In this document: piece after piece, positions 50,511 to 63,100 of the stretch
Layout: every line of letters starts with the position of its first letter
Numbering within the stretch: the first letter of the stretch is position 1
Origin: Mikania micrantha
Taxonomy: Eukaryota > Streptophyta > Magnoliopsida > Asterales > Asteraceae
Reading direction: 5' to 3'
Assembly: GCA_009363875.1 (NCBI GenBank)
Contig: CM018694.1
Coordinates: 30,823,415-30,887,414, forward strand
Length of the DNA stretch: 64,000 nucleotides
Notes under the pieces: generated by a model
The model's database searches: none
Told to the model about the DNA's origin: nothing
Seen by the model: only the letters and a program-made list of their open reading frames with translations
Translations under genes and position numbers: made by a program

Positions 50511-51799
50511 CGAATGATGAGTTCATTCGTCCCAATGATTCATTCGGCCGTCTAGCCCATGCTAGTGAGGTGGTCGTTCGTCCATAGAGCCAGTCGTTAG
50601 ACTCCATTCGTCTGAGTTGTCTCAGTTCGTGCTCATTCGTACGATCTGTGGCAAAGCACATCCATGACACTATTTCTGTATGTTTTGACCATTTAAGGTG
50701 TTCTACTAGTTCCTACAGCATCCCAAACTGATCCAGTGCAATTTCTTAAGGGTTTTGCTGGTGTTAAATCGACTGAAAAGTGTGGATCGCCGGAATGGGT
50801 GAATCCCACAAAAACCGTGTGTTTGAGCTCATTTCTACTCTATTTTCATTGATCCAAAACTCAATCCATCACAATCCAAGAGTTCCTAAGTCACTTTTGT
50901 GCATATCCTAAGTGATTTGAAGGTGTAAAATTGAGTAGAAAGCTTACCTCGCCGGAATAGTACAAAACCCACGAAAACCGTAGCTTCTCTCTAGAACGTC
51001 GAATTTGGTGGAGAAATGAGAGAGATATGAATGTTTGAAGTTGTGAAAGTGTAGAGAGAGGAAAGCCGGATTTTTGGGGAAGAAGGGTCTTGAGCTACAA
51101 TTGTGAGGGAAAAGATGTGGGTCTTAGGGTTTAAATAGTCCGGGTATGTTTGGGGGCGTTCGGTCTCGCTCAGATTCGGTTTCGCGCGTCGTTTTTCGTA
51201 GTTTTTCGCAATATTACTTGACTTTATAATAATAGAAAATTTTTAACTTTTTAAAGTGGTAATTCCTAATAAATTAACTAATTATCTTTCATTTATTTAT
51301 AAAAATTTCGAAAACGTTTATTTTTATTGTTTCACTGGATCGTATCGTTTTCGCGCGTATTCGTACGAATCGTCACCCGTTCGAACACGACGACAACGTT
51401 ACTTTCCAAAATGGTTTTCTAATTATCAGACATCGTTCAGAAACTTAAACTTACAAATATATTCATCCGAATCGTCACTCACACGAATATACCGTATGTT
51501 TAATATTCATTTAACAACGTCTGTTATCGTTTTAGTTTTTGATTTCCTCATGTACGTTTTTACATAATAAAATCCTAACTATTATCCCTACATAGTATTC
51601 CTGTCATAGTTTAACGCTTTTAGACATATTAGTATTGTGTCTGTGTATGTTGTTTGTTAGTTTTGAGTTTTTTTTTTTGCACTGTTAACATCAGTTGTTT
51701 CAAATAATATTAACACAGAATATTATACAAACAACTTCCGTACCAGTATCTACAATCCTTACTACAGTTTCGAACTACTATTCCGACACTGATGTTACA
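50511..51799 (-). repeat. 3' LTR end of E5, an old gypsy element hosting E1
   Basis: Ends TGATGTTACA at 51799 next to a polypurine tract, the rule for a minus-strand element. Its left part lies beyond E1. Positions 50511-50650 carry scattered ATTCG/GTTCG motifs where Tekay LTRs have CGAACC arrays. Two related segments with CTCGCCGGAAT and CACGAAAACCGT (50790 and 50945) form a short duplication. The ORF at 51256-51567 is compositional. Confidence 0.7.
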
Positions 51800-51835
51800 G
51801 TCTCCCTTTGCTAAATAAATTTCGTCCCGAAATTT
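51800..51835 (-). other. Polypurine tract and palindrome of E5
   Basis: Plus-strand GTCTCCCTTTG then AAATTTCGTCCCGAAATTT (51817-51835), the same layout as in E3 and E4. Confidence 0.75.
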
Positions 51836-52689
51836 AAAATCAATGTCGGATACAACTTTCTTTACAACAAAGGAAAGAGTTTGATTCCTTTCTTACGTGT
51901 CTTCTAAATATTGGTACCTATTGTTTTAAATATTCTTTATGCTACTGTGGTAGCTGGACATCTTTGATGCAAGAGGTAAGCATCGTCTCCAATTCCCACA
52001 AAAGGGCGCTTGGATTAGTTTGTTGTACATCCCTTACAATACCCATTCCCTCATTTGTCCTGACCATTCCTCCTTGAATGATAGTCTACTTTTCAAGTCC
52101 CATGAATTTCTAGGAATTTCTACGGTTACTGCAAAGTTTATGGGAAATCTAAATATCTTATTCTAAATAAAAAAACTCTTCAGGTTTTCATATTCCTTGA
52201 TTCTGGTTATGTGAAATTTGATTAAATGATTCCTAACTTGTACTTTCAACTCATGAGAATTATCAGCGGGCTTGATCATACACGTATTATCAACCCATAG
52301 GCTTTAGTGCCTAGTAGGAGTATAAGGTAGTAGCTTGGTATTTATAACCATAGCTTTGGGTTCCTACTCCTATAGGATTTGTCTCATGTTGTCTTCACAA
52401 CTCTAGGTTTTGGTTGTTATATCTCAACCTTTAAATCACATAAAGTATATCCTAGGTCGTATCATTTCAATCTAGTATATAGTAACTACCCTTGGATATG
52501 TTTCCATATTCTAGTGTATGCTCCTAATGTCTGAGGGAACTACCAAAGGGGCATGGCAGTTTACCCTATGACAAATGCAAAGATTTTCCGTGGTGGCAAA
52601 TCTATGCACATCTCTAAAAACTGATTTATATTATCTTTCAATTTACTTACAAGTCATTTGACTTGTAAAGTTTCATTAAAAGAATTGAT
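51836..52689. other. Unresolved stretch downstream of E5 integrase
   Basis: Expected to hold the integrase C-terminus and tail of E5 by position, but I recognise no homologous codons; heavily decayed or replaced AT-rich DNA. Confidence 0.4.
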
Positions 52690-53290
52690 CCACCTGTTAT
52701 TATAGGAGAACTCTATCAATGGAAAATGGGAGTCCGAATTCCCACCAAATTCCAAACACACATGTTCGCAACGTGTCATCTAGGGTATGTATAGTACGTA
52801 CGTTTTGACCGTCCGTTTGCGGATGGTAAGCAGTACTCAAATTTAAGTTCGTCCCTAGAGATTTTTGCAACGTCTGCCGAAACCTTGACGTCAATCTGCT
52901 ATCTCAATCTGAAATGGTAGATAATGATACACCGTGACGCACCACCGTCTCATTGATGTACAATATCGCCAGTTTATCCATCGTGAAGGTTTCTCGCTTT
53001 TGGCAAGAAATGAGTAGATTTTGTTAAACGATCTATGATAACCCAAATTGTATCATGACCACTGGAAGTGCGGGGTAGCTTGGTAATAAAATCCATAGCT
53101 ATTTGTTCCCTACTTCCAGAGCGAAATCTCAGGCTGTTCAAGTAAACCTGACGGTTTCTAGTGTTCCGCGTTGACCTTCGCACATGTCAGAAATCGACCG
53201 ACATACTCGGCTCTATCTTTCTTCATTCCTGGCCACCAATAAAATCCCCGTAAGTCGTGATAGATCTTATCAGCGCCTGGGTGTTTACCT
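52690..53290 (-). pseudogene. Decayed integrase fragment of E5
   Basis: Minus-strand blocks recognisable as Ty3/gypsy integrase: YWWPGMKKD near 53215-53250, IAMDFITKLPRTSSG and WVIIDRLTKSTHFLP near 53000-53110, and LNLSTAYHPQTDGQNVRTIHTL near 52770-52850. The catalytic Glu of the usual SER motif reads NVR here. Frames change at least twice and a stop precedes the second Asp block. RT and RNase H that should precede it are not visible. Confidence 0.85.
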
Positions 53291-54280
53291 TACGTCATCC
53301 ATCACAAGATATTAACAACTCTGCTGGTCTTCTTCAGATGATGTTGAGCTATCACTTAAAATCACCCATTAGTTTAATCCATCATATGTATGTCATGTGA
53401 ATTTTATTATATCTACCATATGAGATAAATTGTTGGGTTATAATTCCTAGTTGTTCTATAGTAACCCAATTGTTTTAACCACCAAACATTCTCTTTTTAA
53501 AATGCTTAGAATTTTGATCATATGTATCATCTTGAACTCCTTTGTCCAAGATTCTGAATATGGTGTTAAGTCTTCTCCCTGTTCAACCTGTATGGTAAAC
53601 TACCCTGTTATTGTTATTCACATAGATCCAAAGCTCTTATTAGTATCGATTGGTTCTGTTGGTTCTTACGGATCTACTGTATAACTAATCATGCTCTTAG
53701 CATCATTCTCTAATCCATTCCTTCTTGTCATTACTATAACCTAAGTTTCCTAAAATGAGGAATTCAGGTTTAATTGAGTCTAGGTTCGAGATAAATGTTT
53801 ACCTACTTAACTTGGCATTTCCGACAATCCATAAGGTGCTAATTTGTATAAATATCTAAAGCTGATATTATAACAGACATACACATGCCACATAATTCTT
53901 TTAGATGTATAAAGGGAGTTTCCCAAAAAAAATTTCAGGAATTTAATCTGTATTCTTCTGGGTAACTGAGAATAAGTGTTTTAAGAATAACCTAGTCTCA
54001 ATTTGTTTAAGGATTTCCTAATTCGTCCTTAAATCTATTTCTTCACTAGATTATATAATAATAGTGTTTTCCTATCGGGCTTCCTGCTTAACTAAGATAG
54101 TGATCTCTAATTAAATTATTAACAATAATTATTCTATTTCTTTTATCTAATTGGCAGCTAATTTAATCTAAGGTTTCCTTATCCTACTATTCCTACACTA
54201 AGAAAAAATATAAATTTTAACTACCATACTATTAGATAACTTAAATACACAAAATAATATTACATACCTTTGGAGTCATC
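53291..54280. other. AT-rich stretch where E5 protease/RT/RNase H should be; nothing recognised
   Basis: No RT, RNase H or protease motif found in either strand by eye. The short ORF at 53451-53684 has no recognisable domain. Confidence 0.4.
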
Positions 54281-54289
54281 GGACTCCGA

Positions 54290-55041
54290 GCGTACTCCAG
54301 GAGCTGTAAAGCAAGTAATTCCTCAGTGACTGCTGTGTTTGCTAGAGGTATCCTCCTAGGGCAGTTTCTTGTGAAATGTCCGAGCATTCCGCATGTGTAG
54401 CAGCGGTAGTTGTGTTGAGGAGTAGTAGAGGTGCTTGATTTCTTTTCCTGTTTTCATGTTGGAATGATCCAACACGTTTGAATCTAGTGTCCGTATCTCC
54501 CACAATTCAGACAGTGTTTACAAGGTTTATCTTTACCATGGTGAAAACCACATCTGGCACATTCAGGGAACTTACCAGCATATTGAGGGGGAATATGGGC
54601 TACAGGTGACCTACACTGTTGCATCCAATGACCCGCCTTCCCACAGCGTGTGCATTGTATGCATGGAAGTTCAACTCGATGATAGTAGTGACAAGTTGAA
54701 CATAGAGGGGCCTTTCCCTCATAGTGAGCACTAACTCCTTTAGTCAAATCTGGTCGGATTTGACTAATGGGTATAGCTTCAGTGTAGTTCACAGATCTTT
54801 TTCGCCTTTTTGCAAAGCCATGTTTAGGTTTATTGTTGGGTTCCCCTTCCTCCGGTTCCTTCTTCCCTGCAGAAATTTGTGGGAAGTTCCTAGCAAACTC
54901 CTCACTTTTTCTGATCTGTGTGATGATTACAGGGAGAATTGCCACCAACTGTTCAGTGATTAGGGTTGCAAGTGCAACAACTGCTGGGTCCGACTCTTGT
55001 GATGGAGGATGAGATGGTGATGGTTTTCTTCTCGGTGGCAT
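54290..55041 (-). pseudogene. Gag of E5 with capsid core missing
   Basis: Starts MPPRRKPSPS at an ATG, has a helix-prone VALATLITEQLVAILPVIITQI segment, then passes directly into a charged linker (KKEPEEGEP, KRRKRS). The usual roughly 150-200 residue capsid block with the TWW motif is absent. Three Cys/His modules follow: CX2C..PCX2C leading to CTRCGKAGHWMQQC, a second copy ending CLNCGRYGH near 54484, and CYTCGMLGHFTRNC near 54360-54400 in a different frame. It is probably an internally deleted gag that can still be read up to residue 185. Confidence 0.78.
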
Positions 55042-55200
55042 TCTGATACTGATTGAAGAGATACTCGTTAGTACCCATGATCAAATGCTGAAACGTATGC
55101 AAATTATTTCCTAAGTCCTACATTCTCTACATTAGGTCCCTAAGTTATAGTCAAGGCCAAACCGTTATAAATAAATGACCTATATTCTCTCTAACCTTGA

Positions 55201-55212
55201 GCTATGATACCA
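55201..55212 (-). other. Primer-binding site of E5 (one or two mismatches)
   Basis: Plus-strand GCTATGATACCA, a decayed form of GGCTCTGATACCA, three bases from the LTR start TGTCACACCCCGAGCC at 55216. Confidence 0.75.
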
Positions 55213-55215
55213 ATC

Positions 55216-56640
55216 TGTCACACCCCGAGCCGACAAGCTGGATCGAATGTCCCGTCGGGCGGAAGGTTCTCGGAGCGCAATATGGGTGATAATCGAGGTG
55301 ATAAGATTGTATACATAACACAACATTTGAGAATAACTAAAGCACAAAAATAGTTAACTAGAAGTTTCAAATGTGGAAATAATTAATTAAAATGCTTAAA
55401 TAAATGAATAGATAAACATTTAATTAAAAGCTAAGTCCTAATGATTGGGCCTTGGTCAACTCGAGTAGACAAGTCCAGCAATCAAGGTTCTTAGAAGTTG
55501 AGGAATTCTGTAAATATCATCAAACATGCGACCTATAATCAGTCAGTCTAGCTAGGACTTTATGAAATATAAGATTTTATAGTTCGTTCTAGATCATCCA
55601 TGTTCGTCTTGTTCGTATAGATCGTTAGTTCTTTGGCACATGCTATCTTTGAATATTTCCTAGATATTCCTCTGAAAATGATTACGGGATTCTATAAATA
55701 TCATCAAACATGAGTCCTATAATCAATTAGTCTAGCTAGGACATCTTTTGAAATATAGGATAGGCACATGCTATCTTTGATATTTCCCAGACAATCCCCT
55801 GAAAACGATTAGATCTTTGAAAATAGTTATTTGAAAATACATCTTTGAAAATAGTTCTTTGAAAGTAGTTCTTTGAAAATAGTTCTTTGAAAGTAGTTCT
55901 CTGAAAATAGATCTTTTAAAATAGTTCTTTGAAAATAGATCTTTGAAAATAGATCTTTGAAAATAGTTCTTTAAAAATAGATCTTTGAAAATATTTCTCT
56001 ATGAAACCTGAAATAAGTTTACCTAGACATAATCTTGGATAACAATTATACTTGTAAATCATATATGAAGTAAAAGCATTTAAGTAAATATAATCCAAGG
56101 AAAGTAATTTACGCATGATTCTCAGCCCCGCGTTTATAAAACTAAATGTTTAGAAAAGGGGCAATGAACTCACATGTGTTGTAGACCACTTGAATAACTT
56201 AGAAACGCGCTCGCTCCTTTGTTGTAATAGAAATATCTTCAGCACCTGATTTGATTTATTATGAATTCGAATACTATAAGTATTTATTATTAGACATATA
56301 TAAGGTTTCGGTCTCGGTGTGCGACTGTGTGTCCTGTATACCTACTAGTGTCTTACTATGATGAGTTACTAATGCTAAATTATCTCTTATCTTATTCAGC
56401 TTAGCATTCTAAACCCTTACCCAACCTAATTAAAATCTAACTTAGTTAGTTAGAGTTTATGTTCAAAATGTATCCTTTAAAACATTTAAGGAAATTACTT
56501 AAAAAATGTACAAGTTTAATAAGAAAATTAATTTGTTTATAAAATTTTATTCCATTGCAAAAGTAATTTAATATTATCTTATATGGTTTATTTTCATAAA
56601 ATTAAGTAGTACATTTTTCTAATAAATATAAGTTTAAATC
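55216..56640 (-). repeat. 5' LTR of E5, right end not resolved
   Basis: Begins TGTCACACCCCGAGCCGACAAG. It holds a partial duplication (TAAATATCATCAAACATG at about 55514 and 55692, each followed by AGTCTAGCTAGGAC) and a low-complexity GAAAATAGTTCTTT/GAAAATAGATCTTT tandem (about 55810-56000). No LTR end is visible, and the far part does not match 50511-51799, so it is truncated. Confidence 0.65.
55810..56000. repeat. 14-17 bp tandem repeat (TTTGAAAATAG-TC)
   Basis: About a dozen imperfect copies of TCTTTGAAAATAG(T/A)T. The ORF across it on the minus strand is a repeat artefact. Confidence 0.85.
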
Positions 56641-56664
56641 ATGAAATATAACTATCATTAACAA

Positions 56665-56760
56665 CAATATTCTATATGGTTCGGTATGTGGTGGGCTGGT
56701 TGACCCTATGTATGCCCTATATATAAGCATACTTGGCTGGATTGTATAGGTGGTTGTAAA
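56665..56760 (+). other. Divergent hairpin module, opposite orientation to E5
   Basis: GTATG (56684-56688) with CATAC (56728-56732), outer CTATAT with GTATAG, GTGGTGGGC block, GGGC/GCCC stem and TATGCCCTATATATAAGC in plus orientation. No gene nearby explains it; 56761-56930 holds nothing recognisable. Confidence 0.5.
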
Positions 56761-56930
56761 TGAGGTTAAGGTTGTCATTTTGGAGGTTCAGTGTTATCAT
56801 TTTAAGATTATTCAAGGCTGTCAATTCAGTGTGTTGGGTGAAACGCTTAATTTTCATTAATAACAATATGTTATTGTAGGTCCAGATCTTATAAGACTCG
56901 AGCTTTATTGCTCCAATGAACATCAAATGA

Positions 56931-57569
56931 CTCCACAATGTGCGGAATCCATAATAGAATCACAAGAAGAGATAGAGAGATGAATGCTTTTTGTATATTT
57001 CGTGAAGTTCTTGAAAAAAATGGCTCAATACGTCTAGAGAGCATGTCTTGGGAATCCAACCCTATAACAGTACAAAATGCATCTGTATATACTATTCTAG
57101 GAACACGCGAACCCTATACACGAAAATTCCTGTACACGAAAATAACCAAAATTAGGTCTTCAGCTCGTCTCTGGTTGACTTTGTCACTTTGTCTTTGGTT
57201 GGACTCTACAAACTCCCCCTACACTGATAAAGTCAACTGATGGGAAGTGAGACAAAGTGAGGACCTGCACCAGCATATAATTTCTGCTCCATAGCAAATG
57301 CAACTACACGTGTAAATGGCTTCGCCTCTTCGTCCGAATTACCATAGGCTCTGATGGGTGACTCATGCAACTTTTGCATGTCTTCTTTTCCAAAATTCAA
57401 GAGATCCATTGGATCCAAAATCATGTCGATGTCGTTCATGTCATCTTTGTTCCTAAGAATAATTGCAGCAAGGGTCTTCTCATCAAAATACCAGGACATG
57501 AAGTTGGCCAATGAATTATCTAGGACTCGTGTGGAGATTGGCACATCTTTCTCTGTTGCTGGAAACGGA
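56931..57569 (-). mobile_element. E6: SIRE-like copia remnant (LTR start, polypurine tract, ORF tail)
   Basis: On the minus strand: ORF tail (57569-57233), polypurine tract AGGGGGAGTT (57211-57220), then a putative LTR starting TGTAGAGTCC at 57210. The layout equals the 3' end of E2 but the sequence is much diverged. The left boundary is unclear; the right boundary is the E7 LTR. Confidence 0.6.
57233..57569 (-). pseudogene. Fragment of a SIRE downstream ORF, relative of the E2 ORF2 region
   Basis: Minus-strand frame open from the E7 border to a TGA at 57233. It has MSWYFDEKTLAAIILRNKDD where E2 has WWYYDGRTGEAVIVLCKDK, then ILDPMDLLNFGKEDMQKL where E2 has IFDPMWLTNLSHKDVQAL, and ends in AGAGPHFVS. 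So this C-terminal domain is a conserved feature of at least two SIRE families. The 5' part is lost by the E7 insertion. Function unknown. Confidence 0.7.
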
Positions 57570-60163
57570 TGTCACACCCCCTGCGCCGCGTGCGGAATCC
57601 ACGGCGCGGTGACGATCGATGGTTGAATCATGCACAAGTATATAATGAATAAGAACAACCACAATGGATTACTAAGTTTCATAATGTTTAGACAATTGTT
57701 TAGTTACAGACAATCTATCTATCTTCCCAAAAGAGTGACAACTACAGACCCAAAAATATTGTTTACAAAATAAGACTCAAACAAGACAATTAAACAATCA
57801 GGATTAAGTGTGTTTCTAAATCCATCCTAGCTTGTTTCTTCATCTTGTTCTATCTTAGAATGGTCTCCTTAGTTGTCCTTTAGAATGTCTTAAACCTGAT
57901 TACCTGAAACACGTGAAAAGTAACTGTCAACTACAAAAGTAGTTGGTGAGAACAATAGGTTTAACATTTGTAGATATGAATCTGCATTGTAAGGCATATG
58001 TATAAAGCAGTGAATGAAGATACATGGATGGTTGCAACCAAAACTAACATCAAGTATGTATAATGTGTCCAAACAGTCATGAGACTGTTTGCTAGAAAAC
58101 CAACATATAATCAAGTCCCAAACTACGTTTGGAGTCAGAAAATTAGTCAGCAAACGCATCAACACGAGCTGTACTAACGAGTTTACTCGGAAGACAACTC
58201 CGTGTTGACGTAACCCAGTCAATATGACGTCTGCTGGTAAACTAAATTAGCAGCAATTTCATATTACCGTAATGCAACCAATTCTGCAATTAGCTTTTAA
58301 AACAAATTTAAAAACTAATTCCAGCTTTGGTGTAACCAAATGTGTCTGCTTTCCCTTGTTGTGATCACCCAGTACTAACGCTATGAGATGTGTAACTTAA
58401 TGTGTGTATAAGTTTGTTCACAACGATGATCACCATGCTTTTGAATACTTTGATTTGAAACCTTTGATTGAATGTCTTATTTGATTACCATGATTTGAAA
58501 ACCTTGCTTGAATACCATGAATTGAAATCATTTGATTGAATATCGTCATGAAAACCATTGATTGAATCCCTTGTTTTGAAGCCTCTGATTTAATACTGAG
58601 AATAAAGTCCTTGGGTAATAACAAGGTTGATAACATATCATTTTATCGAAAACACAAGATTTTAGTAAAAGAGTTTATAAAACTTATTCCTTAAAAGTGT
58701 TTATCATTTATAAAACCATTTATGTAAAATTGGTATAAAACAGTTTAATGAACCTTTTATAAAACCTTTAAGTGGAAATTGTTTAACAGATGTTAAAACA
58801 TTATAAACAGTTGATAAATCCTTTGAAATTAGTTGAGAAATCCCTAGGATTTCTAAAGTGAATTGTAACAGTTGAACTGTAGCATAAATCCTGTATATGA
58901 AATATGTTTGGCATAAAGAGTGTTTGATCACGTGTTCCACCCCAAAACAGTTGAAAAACAGTAAAAGAGGGGCTAATGTTCTCACCTTTCTGCAGTAGAC
59001 TCTGAACTACAACAAGTAGCAAGTAGCAAACAAGACTTCTAACTGGCTCCTATATCATTGTAATCATATATAGAATATAAGATTTATGATTGTATAAACT
59101 TTGATTTATCGCTTGAGATGTGTTATCATGATCTTGATTAACTCTTGAATAACTTGTTCTTATGTTTAAGAATGTTGTGTGAATTTGAACATCATGATTG
59201 AGTCACTTGATCGATAATTGATTCATGAAAAGAATGTGTCATGTTCTTTTATGCACAAACTTGTTATGCATAAAATAACATGTGTTTGTGAATTTGATAA
59301 ACCTTGTTAAACATGTAGTTTGAAAAGGTGTTCGAATTGTTTTAATTCTTTGGGATTATGACTTGATCTCTTAATTATGTTAAGTTACAAACTTAAACCG
59401 AAAAAGATCAACTCACAATTACTTTAAGTTGTGGGTCCAACATTGGGCCTTGAGCCCATGAAACCATGGTGGGCTTAATCAAAGGCCATGGGCCTCTTAG
59501 GTTAGACATGGGCCAATTGGGTGTGGTGTTGGGCCAAACATTGTGTATATGGGCCAAGTAATGGGCCGAGGGTAAGATTGGACCGAAATTACATGGGCCA
59601 AGGAATTAGAATTTGGGCCGAAATAGTCAACGTGGGCCAAGCAAGACATGTGAGTTGGTGTGAGTATTGGACCAAAGAAAGGACTCGGCCAAAGTTTGTT
59701 TGGCCGACACCCCCTGTTGTTCAGCGAACCTATCACCAAGGACCCCTAGGTTCGGCTGGTTTCAAGAGGATAGGTTCGTGAGGTTTAATCCTAGGTTCGG
59801 CCACAGATGTTTCTCACAAGGTTCGGCTGAAATAATCCAAGGTTCGGCAACAGTGCATGTAGTCTCGCCGGTGGTTAAGGGTTCGGTTCTGCATGTTTTT
59901 CACAAGAAAGGCTCGCCGTCCTAAGGTTCGTGAGCAGGGTTCGGGAATGAGGGTTCACGATGCATGCATTGGGTTCGTCTAAGCCATCCTGGGTTCGCCA
60001 GGAACCAGGGTTCGTTGCATGCACAGGTTCGGCTACAAGGGTTCGGTAAGCTGGAAGGTTCGCTCGATCATGGAGAGTTCGACCATTAGGGTTCGTCCAC
60101 AACAGATTCGGTGGTGATGGCTGCCACAGGTTCGTGAGCCTCAGGGTTCGGCTGTTCCCAATA
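57570..60163 (-). repeat. E7: Tekay LTR, cut by E8
   Basis: Plus-strand TGTCACACCCCCTGCGCC... homologous to the E1 LTR start to middle, ending where E8 begins. Contains the AT-rich hairpin, one unit of the GTGTCCGCTTT repeat (about 58340), a 103-bp insertion (58154-58256) and a GGTTCG array (about 59720-60150). Whether it is a solo LTR or part of an element cannot be decided inside the window. Confidence 0.85.
58154..58256. other. 103-bp insertion in the E7 LTR
   Basis: Absent from the same place in the E1 and E8 LTRs. Flanked by the direct repeat CAGCAA (58148-58153 and 58251-58256). Contains inverted CAACACG and CGTGTTG. Could be a tiny transposon or filler DNA. Confidence 0.5.
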
Positions 60164-63100
60164 TGTCACACCACCTGCGCCGCGTGCGGAATCCACGGCG
60201 CGGTGACGATCAATGGCTGAATCATGCACAAGTATTGAATAAGAACAACCACAATGCATTACAAGATTACATAAGGTTTAGACAATTGTTTAGTTACAGA
60301 CATTCTATCTATCTACCAAAAGAATGACAACTACAGACCCAAAAATATTGTTTACAAAATAAGACACAAACAAGACAATTAAACAATTAGGATTTAATGT
60401 GTTTCTAATCCATCCTAGCTTGTTTCTTCATCTTGTTCTATCTTAGAATGGTCCCCTTAGTTGTCCTTGAGAATGATCTAAACCTGATTACCTGAAACAC
60501 GTGAAAAGTAACTGTCAACTACAAAAGTAGTTGGTGAGAACAATAGGTTTAACATTTGTAAATATGAATCTGCATTGTAAGGCATATGTATAAAGCAGTG
60601 AATGAAAATACATGGATGGTTGCAACCCAAACTAACATGAAGTCTGTAAAACGGGTGCAAACAGTCATAAGACTGTTTACTAGAAAAGCCAACATATAAT
60701 CGAGTCCCAAACTATGTTTGGAGTTAGAAAATGTATCAGCAACTTTGATATAACCATAATGTAACCAATTATGCAGTTAGCTTTTAAAACAAATTTAAAA
60801 GCTAACTCCATCTTTGGTCTGTCCCAATGTGTCCGCTTTCCCTTGTTGTGATCACCCAGTACTAACGCTAAATGAATATGTAACTTGATGTATGTATAAG
60901 TTTGTTCACAAGGATGAACACCATGCTTTTGAATACTTTGATTTGAAACCTTTGGTTGAATGCCTTATTTGATTACAATGATTTGAAAACTTTGCTTGAA
61001 TACCATGAATTGAAAGTCTTTGATTGAATACCATCATGAAAAACTATTGATTTGAATCCCTTGTTTTGAAACCTCTGATTAAATTCTGAGAATAGAGTCC
61101 TTGTGTAATAACAAGATTTATAAAATATCCTTCCATCTAAAGCACAAGATTTTAGTAGAAGAGTTTATAAAAATTATTCTTTACAAGTATTAAACATTTA
61201 TAAAACCTTTTTATGTAAAATAGATGTAAAACAGTTTAGTGATCCTTTTATAAAACATTTTAGTAGAACTTGTTAAACAGTTGATAAAACTATTATAAAT
61301 GGTTGATAATTCCTTTGAAAATAGTTGAGAAATCCCTTGGATTTCTAGAGTGAACCGGTAACATTTGAACAATAGCATAATTCTTGTATATGAACTATGA
61401 TTTGCATAAGGAATGATTGATCATGTGTTCCACCCCAAAACAGTTGAAAAACAGTAAAAGAGGGGCTAATGTTCTCACCTGACAGCAGTTAACTCGGAAC
61501 CGGAACAAGTAGTAAGTAGCACGCAATGAAACTTCTAACCTATTCCTATGTCATTGCAACGATATATATATAGTATAAGATTCATTGATATGTTGTTAAC
61601 TTTGATTCTTTGATTGACTTCTACTAACTTGTTCATGAACTGCGTTTAGATTACTTGTTAACTATATCCCAAGTATGTTATGTCCATTTGAAAAACTATG
61701 ATTGGATCCATGAAGTAATGATCGATGTATGAAAAGTATCATGTGGTCTTATGCCTAAGCTTTGTTATGCATAAAAACAACACGCGTTTATGACTTTTTA
61801 CCCTTTGTTCATATGACCACTTGAAAAGTTTATGACTTAAGTGTTTATAATTGTTCCAAGCATTTAAAGAAGTGTTTAAGGTTTTTATCCAAGGATTAAA
61901 TGACTTAACCTATTGACACGTCTCCCACCCTAGATACTACCCATTTCGGTGGGTGTTTAAGTTTGATTTCTATGTTTACCCTATTGGTTCATCGCATCCA
62001 TCATCCTTGGAACATCATGACACAATTACCACAAGGGTTTTGAGTCGGCCTTAAGGCTTGGATGGCTGTCCTAAACGGGTGGAATGCACACATGGGGTCT
62101 CAACGGTTGAGGGGTTGGGGTCGATGGGTCTTAAACCTCAATGAAACCCACCTCCGACTAAACCCGGCTGCCCTATACGTACAGCCCCGAAGTTCGATGG
62201 TCCAGATCAGGGTCCCCTTGGCTAACCCGTTTGTACCCCATTGTGATGGTTTTCGGTTTTGATTCGGCCGACAAGGGTGGTGGCAACCACTTATGGGTCG
62301 TCGGCACACCTCCAATCCAACCCCCACGACTTTGGCCAACCACTCACGATCCATGTTCAGCTCAAACATCACCCATTGACATAGAAATAGGGCTGTTTTA
62401 GTGCAGGTGTGCAGGTGGGTGTCGATGGCAGCAAGTTTCAGCCATGGCAGCCCCGTTTTCACCCCTTACAGCCACAATCAGCCCTTGTCAACCATAATTA
62501 ATCATAATACAAGTCAGTCCAAGTGTTCCTATGCTAATTACAGGTCTATACCTCGAGATATAAGAGCTGGAAATCGGAAATTGTAGCGAAGAAGACGATG
62601 AACAGTACGTACCTGCAGATCAGTCCCTTCTTTCCACGATTCCGGCCAGTATACTTCGAGTTAGCTCCGATCCATTGTACTCCTAGATTCCTCTCGTCGA
62701 GCCGGTCGTTTTGATATATTATATGCGCGATTCCGACGAGAACGAAGAAGTTATGGAGATTTTTGTTCAAGAATTCTAGAGAGAGATATTACGGGATGGA
62801 GAGAGAGAACTTTCTTGGCTGAATTCTTTTTTGAAGAAAATGAAGGGAATTAAGGTTTTAAATGTTCCGGGTGTTTCCCCGCGTGTTCGGTCTCGATCGA
62901 GTTCGGTTTCACGTATTTTACGCGCGTTTTGTTACGATTACGGAGTTAACATTTTTGAATTGTAAGATAGTTTTCTTTATTTGTTTTTGATGAGTTTCAA
63001 AATTGTAAAATGTAAAATAAAATATTTTACTTATTTTTACTTTTCGTCCGTTGTCCGACCGTTAAACAACTACAATTACGTGTATACCCGCAATCGCGTA

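Noticed and set aside
56938..56955. TGTGCGGAATCC as another Tekay LTR start
   Set aside because: Only about 11 bases match the GCGTGCGGAATCC near LTR starts; no TGTCACACC before it and no homology after it.
62062..62462. ORFs on both strands in the E8 LTR middle, possibly a captured host fragment
   Set aside because: The block is less AT-rich than its surroundings, but neither frame shows a recognisable domain.
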